DNA of 37,786 nt from an uncultured Erysipelotrichaceae bacterium. GTDB taxonomy: Bacteria > Bacillota_I > Bacilli_A > RF39 > UBA660. The position numbers were made by a program, and so were the translations under genes. A model generated the notes under the pieces. It was given only the letters and a program-made list of their open reading frames with translations. It did no database searches and was not told the DNA's origin. Of this stretch, positions 16,334 to 24,628 are shown piece by piece. Positions within the stretch are counted from its first letter, which is position 1, and each line of letters begins with the position of its first letter. Where the stretch lies: the NCBI GenBank assembly GCA_902783435.1, contig CACZQV010000028.1, forward strand, positions 1 through 37,786, in the 5' to 3' direction.

Positions 16334-18383
16334 ACAAAGAGAAGTAGCAAAAGTAAAGGATTTTAAAGGTACTTTACTTAGAATGTTTAAGAGTTTAAAG
16401 AGTTGGAAATATATATTAGTGTTATCATGTATATTATCAATGATAGCGGCTATTTTATCTACTATAGCTCCTAATAAGTTAGCTGATGTTACTGATGTAA
16501 TCAGTGAAGGTATTAAACCAAATACAGAAAAATTTGAATATGTATCTGGAGTAATATTTAAGAATTTAAGTATTAGTTATAGTAGTGAAGATCCTAATAA
16601 ATTATTAGTTGAGTTTAATAAGCTAGATAAAGAAAAAAGAATTAGTTTATTAAGAAATGTAGAAGTTGATGGAGTTAAAATTAGTTCTAAAGATCAAGTT
16701 AAGTTTTTAGAATTAATGACTAAATTTGATAAAGATAATAATGAAAAAAATATTAAAGTACTTGATGATATGCCTAAATCTATTAAGGGTTTAATCGAGG
16801 CTAAATTAGATACTAACGAATTAAAGAAGAGATCTATTATACTTGGAGTAATTTATTTATTAAATTCAATATTTGGATATATTGTAGGTATATTAATGGC
16901 TTATGTAGGAATAGGTTATTCTAAGAGATTAAGAGGTCATATAGTTAAAAAGATTAATAAATTACCATTAAGATACTTTGATAATCATGAAACAGGAGAT
17001 GTCTCATCTCGTGTTACTAATGATGTTGATACTATTGGTATTAATATGAGTAATACTATTACATCTTTTATTGGTAATTTAACATTATTCTTAGGTTCTA
17101 TTGTGATGATGTTTGTAACTAATTGGATTATGGCATTTACTGCAATATTTGCTTCAATATTTGGATTTGTTGGTTCAGGTATTATTCTTAAAAAGAGTCA
17201 AAAATACTTTGTAGCTAGACAAAAAGAATTAGGTAAATTAAATGGTCATATTGAAGAAATTTATTCAGGACATAATGTAGTTAAAGCATATAATGGAGAA
17301 ATAGAAGCATTAGATGAATTTAATAAGATAAACGATAAGTTATATGATTGTAATCGTAAGAGTCAATTTTTATCTGGTATTATGCAACCTTTAATGCATT
17401 TTATTGGTAATTTAGGTTATGTAGCTGTATGTGTGGTTGGTGCACTTTTAGTTATGAATAATAAGACTACTTTTGGTGTTATTGTAGCATTTATGATTTA
17501 TGTTAGATTATTTACTAATCCATTATCAAGACTTGCTCAAGCTGCTACTACTATGCAATCTGTTGCTGCTGCTGCAGAAAGAGTATATGAATTTGAAGAT
17601 GAAGAAGAATTAGCTGATGAATCTAAATTAAAAATTAAATTAGATAAATCTAAAGTAAAAGGAAATATTGAATTTAAGAATGTTAAATTTGGATATAATC
17701 CTGAAAAAACTATTATTAAAGATTTCAATGCTAATGTAAAACATGGAGAAAAAATAGCAATAGTAGGTCCTACTGGAGCTGGTAAAACTACTATGGTTAA
17801 TTTACTTATGAAGTTTTATGAGATTAACTCTGGAGATATAGTAATAGATGGAGTTTCTATAAAAGATTTATCAAGAGAAGAAATACATAAATTATTTATA
17901 ATGGTATTACAAGATACTTGGTTATTTGATGGTACTATTAAAGAAAACTTAAAATTTAATAATAAAAATGTAAGTGAAGAAGAGTTATGGAAGATATGTA
18001 AAGATATAGGAATAGATCATTTTATTAAAACACTTCCAGGTGGAATGGATTCAGAAGTTTCAGATAATGATGCAATATCATCTGGTCAAAAGCAATTACT
18101 TACTATTGCACGTGGTATGGTAGAAGATGCACCTTTCTTAATACTTGATGAAGCTACATCTAACGTGGATACTCGTACTGAAGAATTAGTTCAAAAGGCA
18201 ATGGATAAATTAGCTGAAGGAAAAACTAGTTTTATAATTGCACATAGACTTTCTACTATTAAAAATGCTGATTTAATACTTGTTATGGATGAAGGTAATA
18301 TCATAGAGCAAGGTACTCATAATGAATTATTAAAGAAAAATGGTTTCTATGCTAAACTTTACAATTCTCAATTCCAAAAGTAA
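16326..18383 (+). CDS. Heterodimeric ABC exporter, catalytic-site subunit
   Basis: A 685-residue partner of the preceding subunit (BmrD/TM288/LmrD type). Motifs: Walker A GPTGAGKTT (481-489), Walker B LILDE with catalytic Glu (605-609), switch His in IAHRLST (640), but a degenerate signature ISSGQ (584-588) in place of LSGGQ. Paired with the first subunit this gives one fully consensus ATP site and one degenerate site. Between the first and second membrane segments is an insert of about 120 residues (roughly 50-168), which must lie outside the cell; the usual loop there is about 20-40 residues. The insert is Lys/Asp-rich and helical-looking. The ATG at 16326 follows GAGGAGGAG; the longer in-frame start at 16272 lies inside the first subunit and is rejected. 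Confidence 0.9.
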   Translation: MPRQREVAKVKDFKGTLLRMFKSLKSWKYILVLSCILSMIAAILSTIAPNKLADVTDVISEGIKPNTEKFEYVSGVIFKNLSISYSSEDPNKLLVEFNKLDKEKRISLLRNVEVDGVKISSKDQVKFLELMTKFDKDNNEKNIKVLDDMPKSIKGLIEAKLDTNELKKRSIILGVIYLLNSIFGYIVGILMAYVGIGYSKRLRGHIVKKINKLPLRYFDNHETGDVSSRVTNDVDTIGINMSNTITSFIGNLTLFLGSIVMMFVTNWIMAFTAIFASIFGFVGSGIILKKSQKYFVARQKELGKLNGHIEEIYSGHNVVKAYNGEIEALDEFNKINDKLYDCNRKSQFLSGIMQPLMHFIGNLGYVAVCVVGALLVMNNKTTFGVIVAFMIYVRLFTNPLSRLAQAATTMQSVAAAAERVYEFEDEEELADESKLKIKLDKSKVKGNIEFKNVKFGYNPEKTIIKDFNANVKHGEKIAIVGPTGAGKTTMVNLLMKFYEINSGDIVIDGVSIKDLSREEIHKLFIMVLQDTWLFDGTIKENLKFNNKNVSEEELWKICKDIGIDHFIKTLPGGMDSEVSDNDAISSGQKQLLTIARGMVEDAPFLILDEATSNVDTRTEELVQKAMDKLAEGKTSFIIAHRLSTIKNADLILVMDEGNIIEQGTHNELLKKNGFYAKLYNSQFQK

Positions 18384-18445
18384 TTAATTTATATATTATT
18401 TTGTAGTTATATGATAAAATATGTATAGAAAAGGAGTAAATGTAT

Positions 18446-18604
18446 ATGGCTAAATTTTGTGTTCATTGTGGTGAAAAATTAAATGATAATGACGCTTTTT
18501 GTGCTAAATGTGGTGCTACAGTAGAAGGTACTAGTAACACAACTCATACTGTAGTAGTTACTGATCCAAATACTAAATCTAATGGAAGACCACTAAAAGA
18601 CTAG
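18446..18604 (+). CDS. Small zinc-ribbon protein
   Basis: A 52-residue protein, MAKFCVHCGEKLNDNDAFC then AKCGATVEG, with two CxxC knuckles (Cys5/Cys8 and Cys19/Cys22) separated by 10 residues: the zinc-ribbon form that caps many Bacillota proteins. Here nothing follows it except a short polar tail rich in Thr, Asn and Val ending GRPLKD. AAGGAG (18431-18436) is nine bases before the ATG at 18446; the ATG at 18440 is too close. It may be a free-standing zinc-binding adaptor or the remnant of a longer zinc-ribbon membrane protein. It follows the ABC pair by 62 bases, with TATGATAAAAT at 18410-18420 as a possible -10. Confidence 0.75.
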   Translation: MAKFCVHCGEKLNDNDAFCAKCGATVEGTSNTTHTVVVTDPNTKSNGRPLKD

Positions 18605-18608
18605 TATA

Positions 18609-18637
18609 TTGATTATTTTTATAAAATATGATATAAT
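18609..18637 (+). promoter_or_regulatory. Sigma-A promoter of a short transcript
   Basis: TTGATT (18609-18614), a 17-base spacer and TATAAT (18632-18637). It lies just after the zinc-ribbon gene and only about 50 bases before an intrinsic terminator, with no gene of normal size between. Confidence 0.7.
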
Positions 18638-18643
18638 GTTACA

Positions 18644-18693
18644 CATGAAGGGAATACTTTAATAGGTTAAGATTAATTGTGTTCTCTTTTTTT
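18644..18693 (+). ncRNA. Candidate short RNA ending in a terminator
   Basis: From the predicted start near 18644 the transcript would be about 50 nt. It folds as AAGGGAATAC (18648-18657) with GTGTTCTCTT (18679-18688), two G-U pairs included, an inner stem TTAAT/ATTAA (18659-18663 and 18672-18676), and a loop AGGTTAAG, followed by seven T (18687-18693). It may be a small regulatory RNA or an attenuator upstream of mutS. The only frame is a five-codon one (ATG at 18645, M-K-G-I-L) without a ribosome site. Confidence 0.4.
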
Positions 18694-18750
18694 GTGCCTA
18701 AAAAAAGTAGATGAAAATCATTATATTTTCTTTTTATTATAGGGAAATTT

Positions 18751-18759
18751 TGTTATAAT
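18751..18759 (+). promoter_or_regulatory. Extended -10 promoter of mutS
   Basis: TGTTATAAT (18751-18759) is an extended -10 element; the -35 region is T-rich without a consensus. It would give a very short 5' leader (about 11 bases) before the mutS ATG. Confidence 0.55.
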
Positions 18760-18776
18760 AGGTATTGGTGAGAAGT

Positions 18777-21329
18777 ATGAAGAGAAGTGAAGTAGATCGT
18801 AGTAAATTATCTCCTATGATGCAACAATATATGGAAATAAAAGATAAGTATGAAGATTGTATCATATTCTTTCGTTTGGGAGATTTTTATGAAATGTTTT
18901 TTGATGATGCAATACTTACTTCACGTATCTTGGAGTTAACTCTAACAGGTAAACAAGCTGGACTTGAAGAGAGAGTTCCAATGTGTGGTATTCCACATCA
19001 TGCTTATGTATCTTATGTAGATGAGTTAATTGATAAAGGTTATAAAGTAGCTATTTGTGAACAATTAGAAGATCCTAAAGAAGTTAAGGGTATGGTTAAA
19101 CGTGATGTCATACAAGTAGTTACTAAAGGTACTAGAATTGATTCTAATATAGATTCTAAGAGTAATAATTATATTGCGAGTATATATGATTTTAATTACT
19201 GTTATGGTATTAGTTATATTGATATTTCTACTGGTGAAGTTTATGCTACTTTAATTGAAGGAGATAAAGATAAAGTAATTAAAGAAATTAGTAGAAATGG
19301 ATTTAGAGAAGTTATAGTAAGTGATTCAATTGATCGTGAAATAGTTGAAATTTTAAGATCTAATTTAGATGTTTTAGTAACTATTTATAAAGATGAATTA
19401 GATGATGATAGCTATGATTATATTTATAAAAATATAGAAGATATAAGAATAATTAAAACACTTAAACATTTATTAAAATATATAATAGAAGCTAAGAAGG
19501 GTGATTTACACCATCTACAAGAATGTAAGATAATTAAGTCTTCAATGTATTTGGAGTTTGATGCTAATACTAAAAATAATTTAGAGTTAGTAGAAACTAT
19601 TAGAAATAGAGAAAGGCAATATAGTTTATTATGGTTACTTGATAAATGTAAGACTGCGATGGGTAGTCGTTATTTAAAATATAATATACTTAATCCATTA
19701 ACTGATAGAAAGTTAATTGAAAAAAGATATGATATGGTATCTTTATTAAGTACTGAGTTTATTTTAAGAGATGATTTAATAAAAGCGTTAGACGAAGTAT
19801 ATGACTTAGAAAGATTAGTTGGTAGAATTACATATGGAAATTTAAACGCAAAAGATTTATTACAATTAAAAAGTTCTTTAAAAGTACTGCCTACTATTAG
19901 TAAGATACTTACTGAGCTTAAATATGATCAAAAGATAGAGACATTTGAAGAGGTTTATAGTCTTTTAGAAAAGACTATATGTGAAGATGCTCCTTTTACA
20001 TTACATGAAGGTCATTTAATAAAAGAAGGATATAATGAAGAATTAGATGAATTAAAGAAGATTAGTAGTGGTTCTAAAGACTTTATCTTAGAGTTAGAAC
20101 AGGAAGAAAAGAAAAGAACGGGTATTAAGAATTTAAAAGTAGGATTTAATAAAGTATTTGGATATTACATTGAAGTTAGTAAAGGACAATGTAGTTTAGT
20201 AAAAGAAGAATTTGGATATGAGAGAAAACAAACTTTAGCTAACTGCGAAAGGTTCATTACTCCTGTATTAAAAGAAAAAGAAAATATAATACTTGGAGCG
20301 GAGGAGAAGATTATTTCTTTAGAATATAAGTTATTTATGGATATTCGAGAAGTAATTAAACGATATGTTACTGATTTACAAAAAACTGCTAGAATTATTA
20401 GTGAAGTAGATATGTTACAATCTTTCTCTATTGTTTCTGATAGTTATAAGTTTGTTAGACCTAATATAGTTAATGACAGAAGTCTTAAGTTAATAGATTG
20501 TCGTCATCCAGTAGTAGAACAAGTAATGAAAGATAAGTATATTCCTAATGATATTGTTATGGATAAGAATACTGATATTTTATTAATTACTGGTCCTAAT
20601 ATGGCTGGTAAGTCTACTTATATGAGACAAACTGCAATTACTGTTATAATGGCTCAAATGGGATGTTTTGTACCATGTAAAAGTGCTAGTATGCCTATAT
20701 TTGATAAGATATTTACAAGAATTGGAGCTAGTGATGACTTAGTAAGTGGTGAATCTACTTTTATGGTTGAGATGAAAGAAGCTAATACTGCTATTAGTGA
20801 AGCTACTGAAAATAGTTTAATATTATTTGATGAATTAGGACGAGGTACTGCAACATATGATGGTATGAGTCTTGCACAAGCAATACTAGAATATTTACAT
20901 GACAAAATAAAAGCTAAGACAATGTTTTCTACACATTATCATGAATTAACTGCATTAGAACGTGACTTAAAACATTTAAAGAATGTTCATGTATCTGCAA
21001 TAGAAGAAGATGGAAAAGTAACATTCCTACATAAAGTTAAAGCAGGTGCAGTTGATAAGAGTTATGGTATACATGTAGCTAGTCTTGCTAAATTACCAAA
21101 AGAATTAATTAAAAGAGCTGATGATATACTAAATGTATATGAAAAGAAAAATGTAAAGAAAGAAGTATTTACTCAAACTAGTTTATTTGAATATGTTGAA
21201 GAAGAACACGTTGAAAAAAGTAATCCAATACTTGATAGTTTAGAAGAAATAAATCCGTTAGAGATGACTCCAATGGAAGCATTAAGTTATTTATATGATT
21301 TAAAAAAGAATATGAAAGATAAAAAGTAA
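18777..21329 (+). CDS. mutS: DNA mismatch repair protein MutS
   Basis: An 850-residue MutS1. It recognises mispaired bases and, with ATP, recruits MutL to start mismatch repair. Visible features: mismatch-contact Phe-x-Glu in GDFYEMF (about 35-41), the connector and lever regions, Walker A GPNMAGKST (about 606-614), Walker B DELGRGTATYDG (about 685-696), STHYHEL switch, and a C-terminal helical tail (NPLEMTPMEALSYLYDLKK) typical of the tetramerisation end. The ATG at 18777 follows GGTGAGAAG; the family start (M-x-x-x-x-x-x-SKLSPMMQQYMEIK) agrees. mutL usually follows mutS in Bacillota but does not here: nusB follows after 45 bases. Confidence 0.97.
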   Translation: MKRSEVDRSKLSPMMQQYMEIKDKYEDCIIFFRLGDFYEMFFDDAILTSRILELTLTGKQAGLEERVPMCGIPHHAYVSYVDELIDKGYKVAICEQLEDPKEVKGMVKRDVIQVVTKGTRIDSNIDSKSNNYIASIYDFNYCYGISYIDISTGEVYATLIEGDKDKVIKEISRNGFREVIVSDSIDREIVEILRSNLDVLVTIYKDELDDDSYDYIYKNIEDIRIIKTLKHLLKYIIEAKKGDLHHLQECKIIKSSMYLEFDANTKNNLELVETIRNRERQYSLLWLLDKCKTAMGSRYLKYNILNPLTDRKLIEKRYDMVSLLSTEFILRDDLIKALDEVYDLERLVGRITYGNLNAKDLLQLKSSLKVLPTISKILTELKYDQKIETFEEVYSLLEKTICEDAPFTLHEGHLIKEGYNEELDELKKISSGSKDFILELEQEEKKRTGIKNLKVGFNKVFGYYIEVSKGQCSLVKEEFGYERKQTLANCERFITPVLKEKENIILGAEEKIISLEYKLFMDIREVIKRYVTDLQKTARIISEVDMLQSFSIVSDSYKFVRPNIVNDRSLKLIDCRHPVVEQVMKDKYIPNDIVMDKNTDILLITGPNMAGKSTYMRQTAITVIMAQMGCFVPCKSASMPIFDKIFTRIGASDDLVSGESTFMVEMKEANTAISEATENSLILFDELGRGTATYDGMSLAQAILEYLHDKIKAKTMFSTHYHELTALERDLKHLKNVHVSAIEEDGKVTFLHKVKAGAVDKSYGIHVASLAKLPKELIKRADDILNVYEKKNVKKEVFTQTSLFEYVEEEHVEKSNPILDSLEEINPLEMTPMEALSYLYDLKKNMKDKK

Positions 21330-21374
21330 TAGGAAATAATTACTTAATATGTTAAAATTAGGGTAGGTGATAAA

Positions 21375-21773
21375 ATGAAAAATAGAAGTGAACTTAGAGA
21401 AGTTATAATGAAAGTAATTTATCAAGTTAATTTATATAACTCTGATATTAATTATGATATTGATGATTTAATAAAAGAACAATTAGAAGTAGAAAATAGT
21501 TTTGTTAATGATACTGTTAAAGGTATTATTGAAAATCAAAATACTATTAATGAACTAGCTAATAAATATTTAAAAGATTGGACTATGGATAGATTAAATA
21601 AAGTAGATCAAGCAATCCTTTCTTTAGGTATTTATGAGTTAATGTATACTGATACTCCATCAGTTGTATCTATTAATGAAGCAATTGAATTATCTAAAAA
21701 ATATAGTGATGAAGCTGTTACTAAGATGATTAATGGAGTACTTGATAAGATATATCATGAAGAAGAGAAATAA
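21375..21773 (+). CDS. nusB: Transcription antitermination factor NusB
   Basis: A 132-residue all-helical protein that with NusE (S10) binds boxA RNA and promotes processive rRNA transcription. The second half carries the family signature (DRLNKVDQAILSLGIYEL, then SVVSINEAIELSKKYSDE and a C-terminal INGVLDKI). The N-terminal RNA-binding helix is a little unusual: SELREVIMKVIYQVNLY stands where many homologues have an Arg-rich REXAXXXLYQ stretch. The start follows AGGTGAT. An extended -10 (TGTTAAAAT, 21350-21358) precedes it, so it may have its own promoter. Its neighbour xseA is a common partner in Bacillota. Confidence 0.95.
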   Translation: MKNRSELREVIMKVIYQVNLYNSDINYDIDDLIKEQLEVENSFVNDTVKGIIENQNTINELANKYLKDWTMDRLNKVDQAILSLGIYELMYTDTPSVVSINEAIELSKKYSDEAVTKMINGVLDKIYHEEEK

Positions 21774-21784
21774 CTTTCTCTTTT
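21764..21784 (+). terminator. Weak intrinsic terminator after nusB
   Basis: AGAGAAA (21764-21770), loop TAAC, TTTCTCT (21775-21781), then only four T. It may be a partial terminator ahead of xseA. Confidence 0.45.
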
Positions 21785-21802
21785 ATTATCTGGAGGTGAA
21801 AT

Positions 21803-23059
21803 ATGAACGATAAGTATATTACTGTTACACAGTTAACCAGGTATATTAAATATAAAATAGATAATGATGTTAATTTGAATGAAGTATTTCTTAAAGGTGA
21901 AATAAGTAATTTTAAAGCTCATAGTAGAGGACATTTTTATTTTACTTTAAAGGACGAAGGTAGTAGGATTAATGCTATTATGTTTGCATCTTCTACACGT
22001 AATATTAAGTTTATGCCTGAAGATGGTATGAAAGTATTAGTTACAGGTAAAATATCAGTATTCGAAGCTAATGGTGCTTATCAAATATATGTTAATGATA
22101 TGTTAGAAGATGGTGTAGGTAACTTATATATAGCTTATGAACAATTAAAAAAGAGGCTTGAAGAAGAAGGTTTATTTAAAGAAATATATAAGAAACCAAT
22201 ACCTAAGATACCTAATAGAATAGGTGTTATTACTGCACCTACTGGGGCAGCTATTAAGGATATAATTTCTACTATTAAAAGAAGATGGCCTTTATGTGAA
22301 GTATATTTATTTCCAGCACTTGTACAAGGTGAGGATGCTAAGGAAGATATTGTTAAGCAGATTAAAAGGGCAGACGACGAGTATGATTTAGATACATTAA
22401 TTGTAGGACGTGGTGGAGGAAGTATCGAAGACTTATGGGCTTTTAATGAGGAAATAGTTGCACGTGCTATATTTGAATGTAATACTCCAGTTATTAGTGC
22501 GGTAGGTCATGAAATAGATTTTACAATAGCAGACTTTGTAGCAGACTTACGTGCTCCAACTCCAACAGGTGCTGCAGAGATGGCTGTTCCACAACTATCT
22601 GATGTACTTAATTATTTAAATCAAATTAAGATAAGACTTAATAATACAGTTATTAATCAAATAAAAGTAAATAGGAAAAAACTAGATAGTATTCGATCTA
22701 GTAATATATTTAAAAATCCTACTATGATTTATCAAACTAAAGAAATGATATTTGATAATTTAGTAGAAAAATTAAAATTTAATATGATTAATCTTACTAA
22801 TGTTAAAGGTAAAGATTTAATTAGATTAAAGAATTCATATGTACTTAAAAATCCATATCAATTATTAGATAAGAAGAGTAATAAGTATTTAAATTTAGTT
22901 AGTAAATTAGAAACACTTAGTCCATTACAAACTCTACAAAGAGGTTATACTATGACTAAGAAAGATGGTAAAGTTATTAGTAGTTGTAAAAAGATTAAGA
23001 AGGGAGATTCAATAGAAATAGAATTTAGAGATGGATCTATTGAAGCGGAAGTTGTATGA
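21803..23059 (+). CDS. xseA: Exodeoxyribonuclease VII large subunit
   Basis: A 418-residue large subunit of exonuclease VII, which degrades single-stranded DNA from both ends. Residues 1-100 form the OB-fold (LKGEISNFKAHSRGHFYFTLKD). The catalytic domain has PNRIGVITAPTGAAIKDI (about 133-150), GRGGGSIEDLWAFNEE (about 202-217) and SAVGHEIDFTIADFVADLRAPTPTGAAE (split here: SAVGHEID, then RAPTPTGAAE). A helical region and a short C-terminal barrel (RGYTMTKKDGKVI) follow. The start is set by GGAGGTGA. The TGA stop overlaps the ATG of the next gene by 4 bases. xseB follows one gene later, so the two subunits should be co-made. Confidence 0.97.
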   Translation: MNDKYITVTQLTRYIKYKIDNDVNLNEVFLKGEISNFKAHSRGHFYFTLKDEGSRINAIMFASSTRNIKFMPEDGMKVLVTGKISVFEANGAYQIYVNDMLEDGVGNLYIAYEQLKKRLEEEGLFKEIYKKPIPKIPNRIGVITAPTGAAIKDIISTIKRRWPLCEVYLFPALVQGEDAKEDIVKQIKRADDEYDLDTLIVGRGGGSIEDLWAFNEEIVARAIFECNTPVISAVGHEIDFTIADFVADLRAPTPTGAAEMAVPQLSDVLNYLNQIKIRLNNTVINQIKVNRKKLDSIRSSNIFKNPTMIYQTKEMIFDNLVEKLKFNMINLTNVKGKDLIRLKNSYVLKNPYQLLDKKSNKYLNLVSKLETLSPLQTLQRGYTMTKKDGKVISSCKKIKKGDSIEIEFRDGSIEAEVV

Positions 23060-23457
23060 ATGAAAACAAAGTAGTAAAAGAAGAAAATAATAATAGTCTA
23101 GTTGAATTACTTATTATAATAGTTTTTATAGTAAGTATGATTGGTGGGGGATTAAAATTATATAAAAATATTCAAAGTATGAGACCAAATAATCAATTAA
23201 GTGGATCTTGTGGTCTTGCTGGTATATCAGAATCTGAAAGAATAAAATGTCTTAAAAATGAAAATGTAGAAGATAAGAAAACTCAAAATGCAAAAGTGTT
23301 TTTATTGGAAAATAAATCATTATTTATAACTGTTGGAGTAGTATGTTTATTGAGTTCGATTATTGTGATAGGAAAGGCAAAGAAAATTAAACTTAAGGGT
23401 TCATATGTAGCTTTAGGGGTATTTTCAATAATTTTTAGTATAATTTTATTACTATAA
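23056..23457 (+). CDS. Unrecognised membrane protein between xseA and xseB
   Basis: A 133-residue protein with three predicted membrane segments (about 15-34, 78-97, 108-132) and a loop of about 45 residues with one Cys pair (SGSCGLAG and IKCLKN). I do not recognise it. The start ATG overlaps the xseA stop (ATGA), and xseB starts 17 bases after it, so it is translated within the exonuclease VII operon. There is no family link between it and exonuclease VII that I know of. The GC content matches the neighbours, and there is no sign of recent insertion apart from the position. Confidence 0.75.
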   Translation: MNENKVVKEENNNSLVELLIIIVFIVSMIGGGLKLYKNIQSMRPNNQLSGSCGLAGISESERIKCLKNENVEDKKTQNAKVFLLENKSLFITVGVVCLLSSIIVIGKAKKIKLKGSYVALGVFSIIFSIILLL

Positions 23458-23473
23458 TATAGGAGGAATTAAT

Positions 23474-23701
23474 ATGGCAGAAAAGAAAGAATTAAGTTTT
23501 GAAGAAAGTTTAGAAAGTTTAGAAGAAATAGTTAAAAAGTTAGAAGTTGGTGATGTAGCGCTTGATGATGCTATAGAAGAGTTTAATAAAGCTATGAAAC
23601 TTGCTAAGACTTGTGATGAAAAGTTAAAGAAAGCAGAAGAAGCTATTACTAAGTTAGTTAAAGAAAATGGTGAAGTAGTAGATTTTTCAGTAGAAGAATA
23701 A
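23474..23701 (+). CDS. xseB: Exodeoxyribonuclease VII small subunit
   Basis: A 75-residue helical protein; several copies bind each XseA along its helical stalk. The family pattern SFEESLESLEEIVKKLE, then DAIEEFNKAMKLAKTCDEKL is present in full, and the length is normal. The start follows AGGAGG. It ends directly at a bidirectional terminator. Confidence 0.96.
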   Translation: MAEKKELSFEESLESLEEIVKKLEVGDVALDDAIEEFNKAMKLAKTCDEKLKKAEEAITKLVKENGEVVDFSVEE

Positions 23702-23723
23702 AAAGAACCAAGTGGTTCTTTTT
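23701..23723. terminator. Bidirectional terminator between xseB and the minus-strand pair
   Basis: AAAAGAACC (23701-23709), loop AAGT, GGTTCTTTT (23714-23722), with T and A runs on both sides, at the stop of xseB and the stop of the convergent gene. Confidence 0.85.
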
Positions 23724-23937
23724 AATTTGCAATTTCTTTTATAAATAGATTACATGCTAGTTCGAATTCTTTATCATTTTCTAGTGGTAATACATCATTA
23801 TTTTCTAATTTTCTAATTAATGTATCTTCTTCATCGTTTATGTTTGATAAGTAAAGATATGTTTTGTTGTCTTTTATTACTTCTTTTAATATTAAATAAC
23901 TTTTATCATCTATTTCTACAACTTCTAAATCTCTCAT
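23722..23937 (-). CDS. Small unrecognised soluble protein (DUF1292-like layout)
   Basis: A 71-residue acidic protein (VVEIDDKSYLILKEVIKDN, then TYLYLSNINDEEDTLIRKL). The alternating beta strands with Asp/Glu-rich turns recall small DUF1292-type proteins, but I cannot assign it firmly. The ATG at 23937 overlaps the stop of the upstream gene (TAATG), so its translation is coupled to the 207-residue membrane protein. It has no membrane segment, signal peptide or metal motif. Confidence 0.7.
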   Translation of the reverse strand: MRDLEVVEIDDKSYLILKEVIKDNKTYLYLSNINDEEDTLIRKLENNDVLPLENDKEFELACNLFIKEIAN

Positions 23938-24560
23938 TATTTTTCACCAGCCTTTGCAGTTTCATTAGCTTGTGCTAAGTTGTTTTCTGTTTCGTTTCTC
24001 ATGTCGTCTAATTCTTTTTGTTTTTCATCTAATTTTGATTTTACTATTATTTGTTTATCAATTGATTCTTGGAATGAATCGATATCATCATAACCTTTTT
24101 GTTCTAGATATTCATCTAATCCACCATAATTTGTATATCTTAATACTGTATCTGTTTCATCTTTTTCTAAATGATCTAGGACTGATGCTAAACCAACATC
24201 AAATTGATATCCATATTCATCATTACTATCTAATTCTTTTAAATCATGAGCAATTGCTGCTTCGTCATACCATATTGCGCTACCTGAATCAGTTGGATGC
24301 CAATTAGGACTTTCTGGGTTTTGAACTAAATCTCTATAATATTCATGTCTTGTAGTACTTATAGTTAATGAATCATCTATTTTTTTTGATAGTAAATGTC
24401 CTCCACCAATAGTAAATGCTGTAATTGTTGCTGTTAATCCAATTGTTATACCTAATCTCTTTAAATAGTCTTCCCTAGTTATATTCATTTTATGACCAGT
24501 TTTTTTACCTATATTTCCAGATGTTGATTTTTTCTTCATATTTTCTATATCTTTATTCAT
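23937..24560 (-). CDS. Unrecognised single-pass membrane protein with coiled-coil tail
   Basis: A 207-residue protein. A Lys-rich cytoplasmic N-terminus (1-33) precedes one membrane segment (about 36-55, LGITIGLTATITAFTIGGG). The outer domain (about 60-160) is acidic and Tyr-rich, with WHPTDSGSAIWYDE. The C-terminal 45 residues (KSKLDEKQKELDDMRNE) form a short coiled coil. I do not recognise the family. The ATG at 24560 was chosen because AGAGG lies eight bases upstream; an in-frame GTG at 24569 overlaps that site. It has its own promoter and forms a two-gene unit with the small acidic protein downstream. Confidence 0.75.
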   Translation of the reverse strand: MNKDIENMKKKSTSGNIGKKTGHKMNITREDYLKRLGITIGLTATITAFTIGGGHLLSKKIDDSLTISTTRHEYYRDLVQNPESPNWHPTDSGSAIWYDEAAIAHDLKELDSNDEYGYQFDVGLASVLDHLEKDETDTVLRYTNYGGLDEYLEQKGYDDIDSFQESIDKQIIVKSKLDEKQKELDDMRNETENNLAQANETAKAGEK

Positions 24561-24579
24561 CTTAAACACCTCTATAATA

Positions 24580-24608
24580 AATATACTTAATTTTTAATAA
24601 TATGTAAA
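24580..24608 (-). promoter_or_regulatory. Sigma-A promoter of the minus-strand pair
   Basis: Minus strand: TTTACA (24608-24603), a 17-base spacer, TATATT (24585-24580), about 20 bases before the start codon. Confidence 0.7.
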
Positions 24609-24628
24609 GAAAAGTATAATTTATTTAT

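Noticed and set aside
5772..20905. Other short frames (5772-5957, 14198-14395, 15424-15609, 17537-17728, 20654-20905, all minus strand) and 33966-34160 plus strand
   Set aside because: Each lies wholly within a well-supported gene in another frame and lacks a ribosome site or plausible product.
23972..24307. A 111-codon plus-strand frame opposite the 207-residue membrane protein
   Set aside because: Its composition (runs of Leu, His, Ile) is that of an antisense shadow; the minus-strand gene has a ribosome site, a promoter and a coupled partner.
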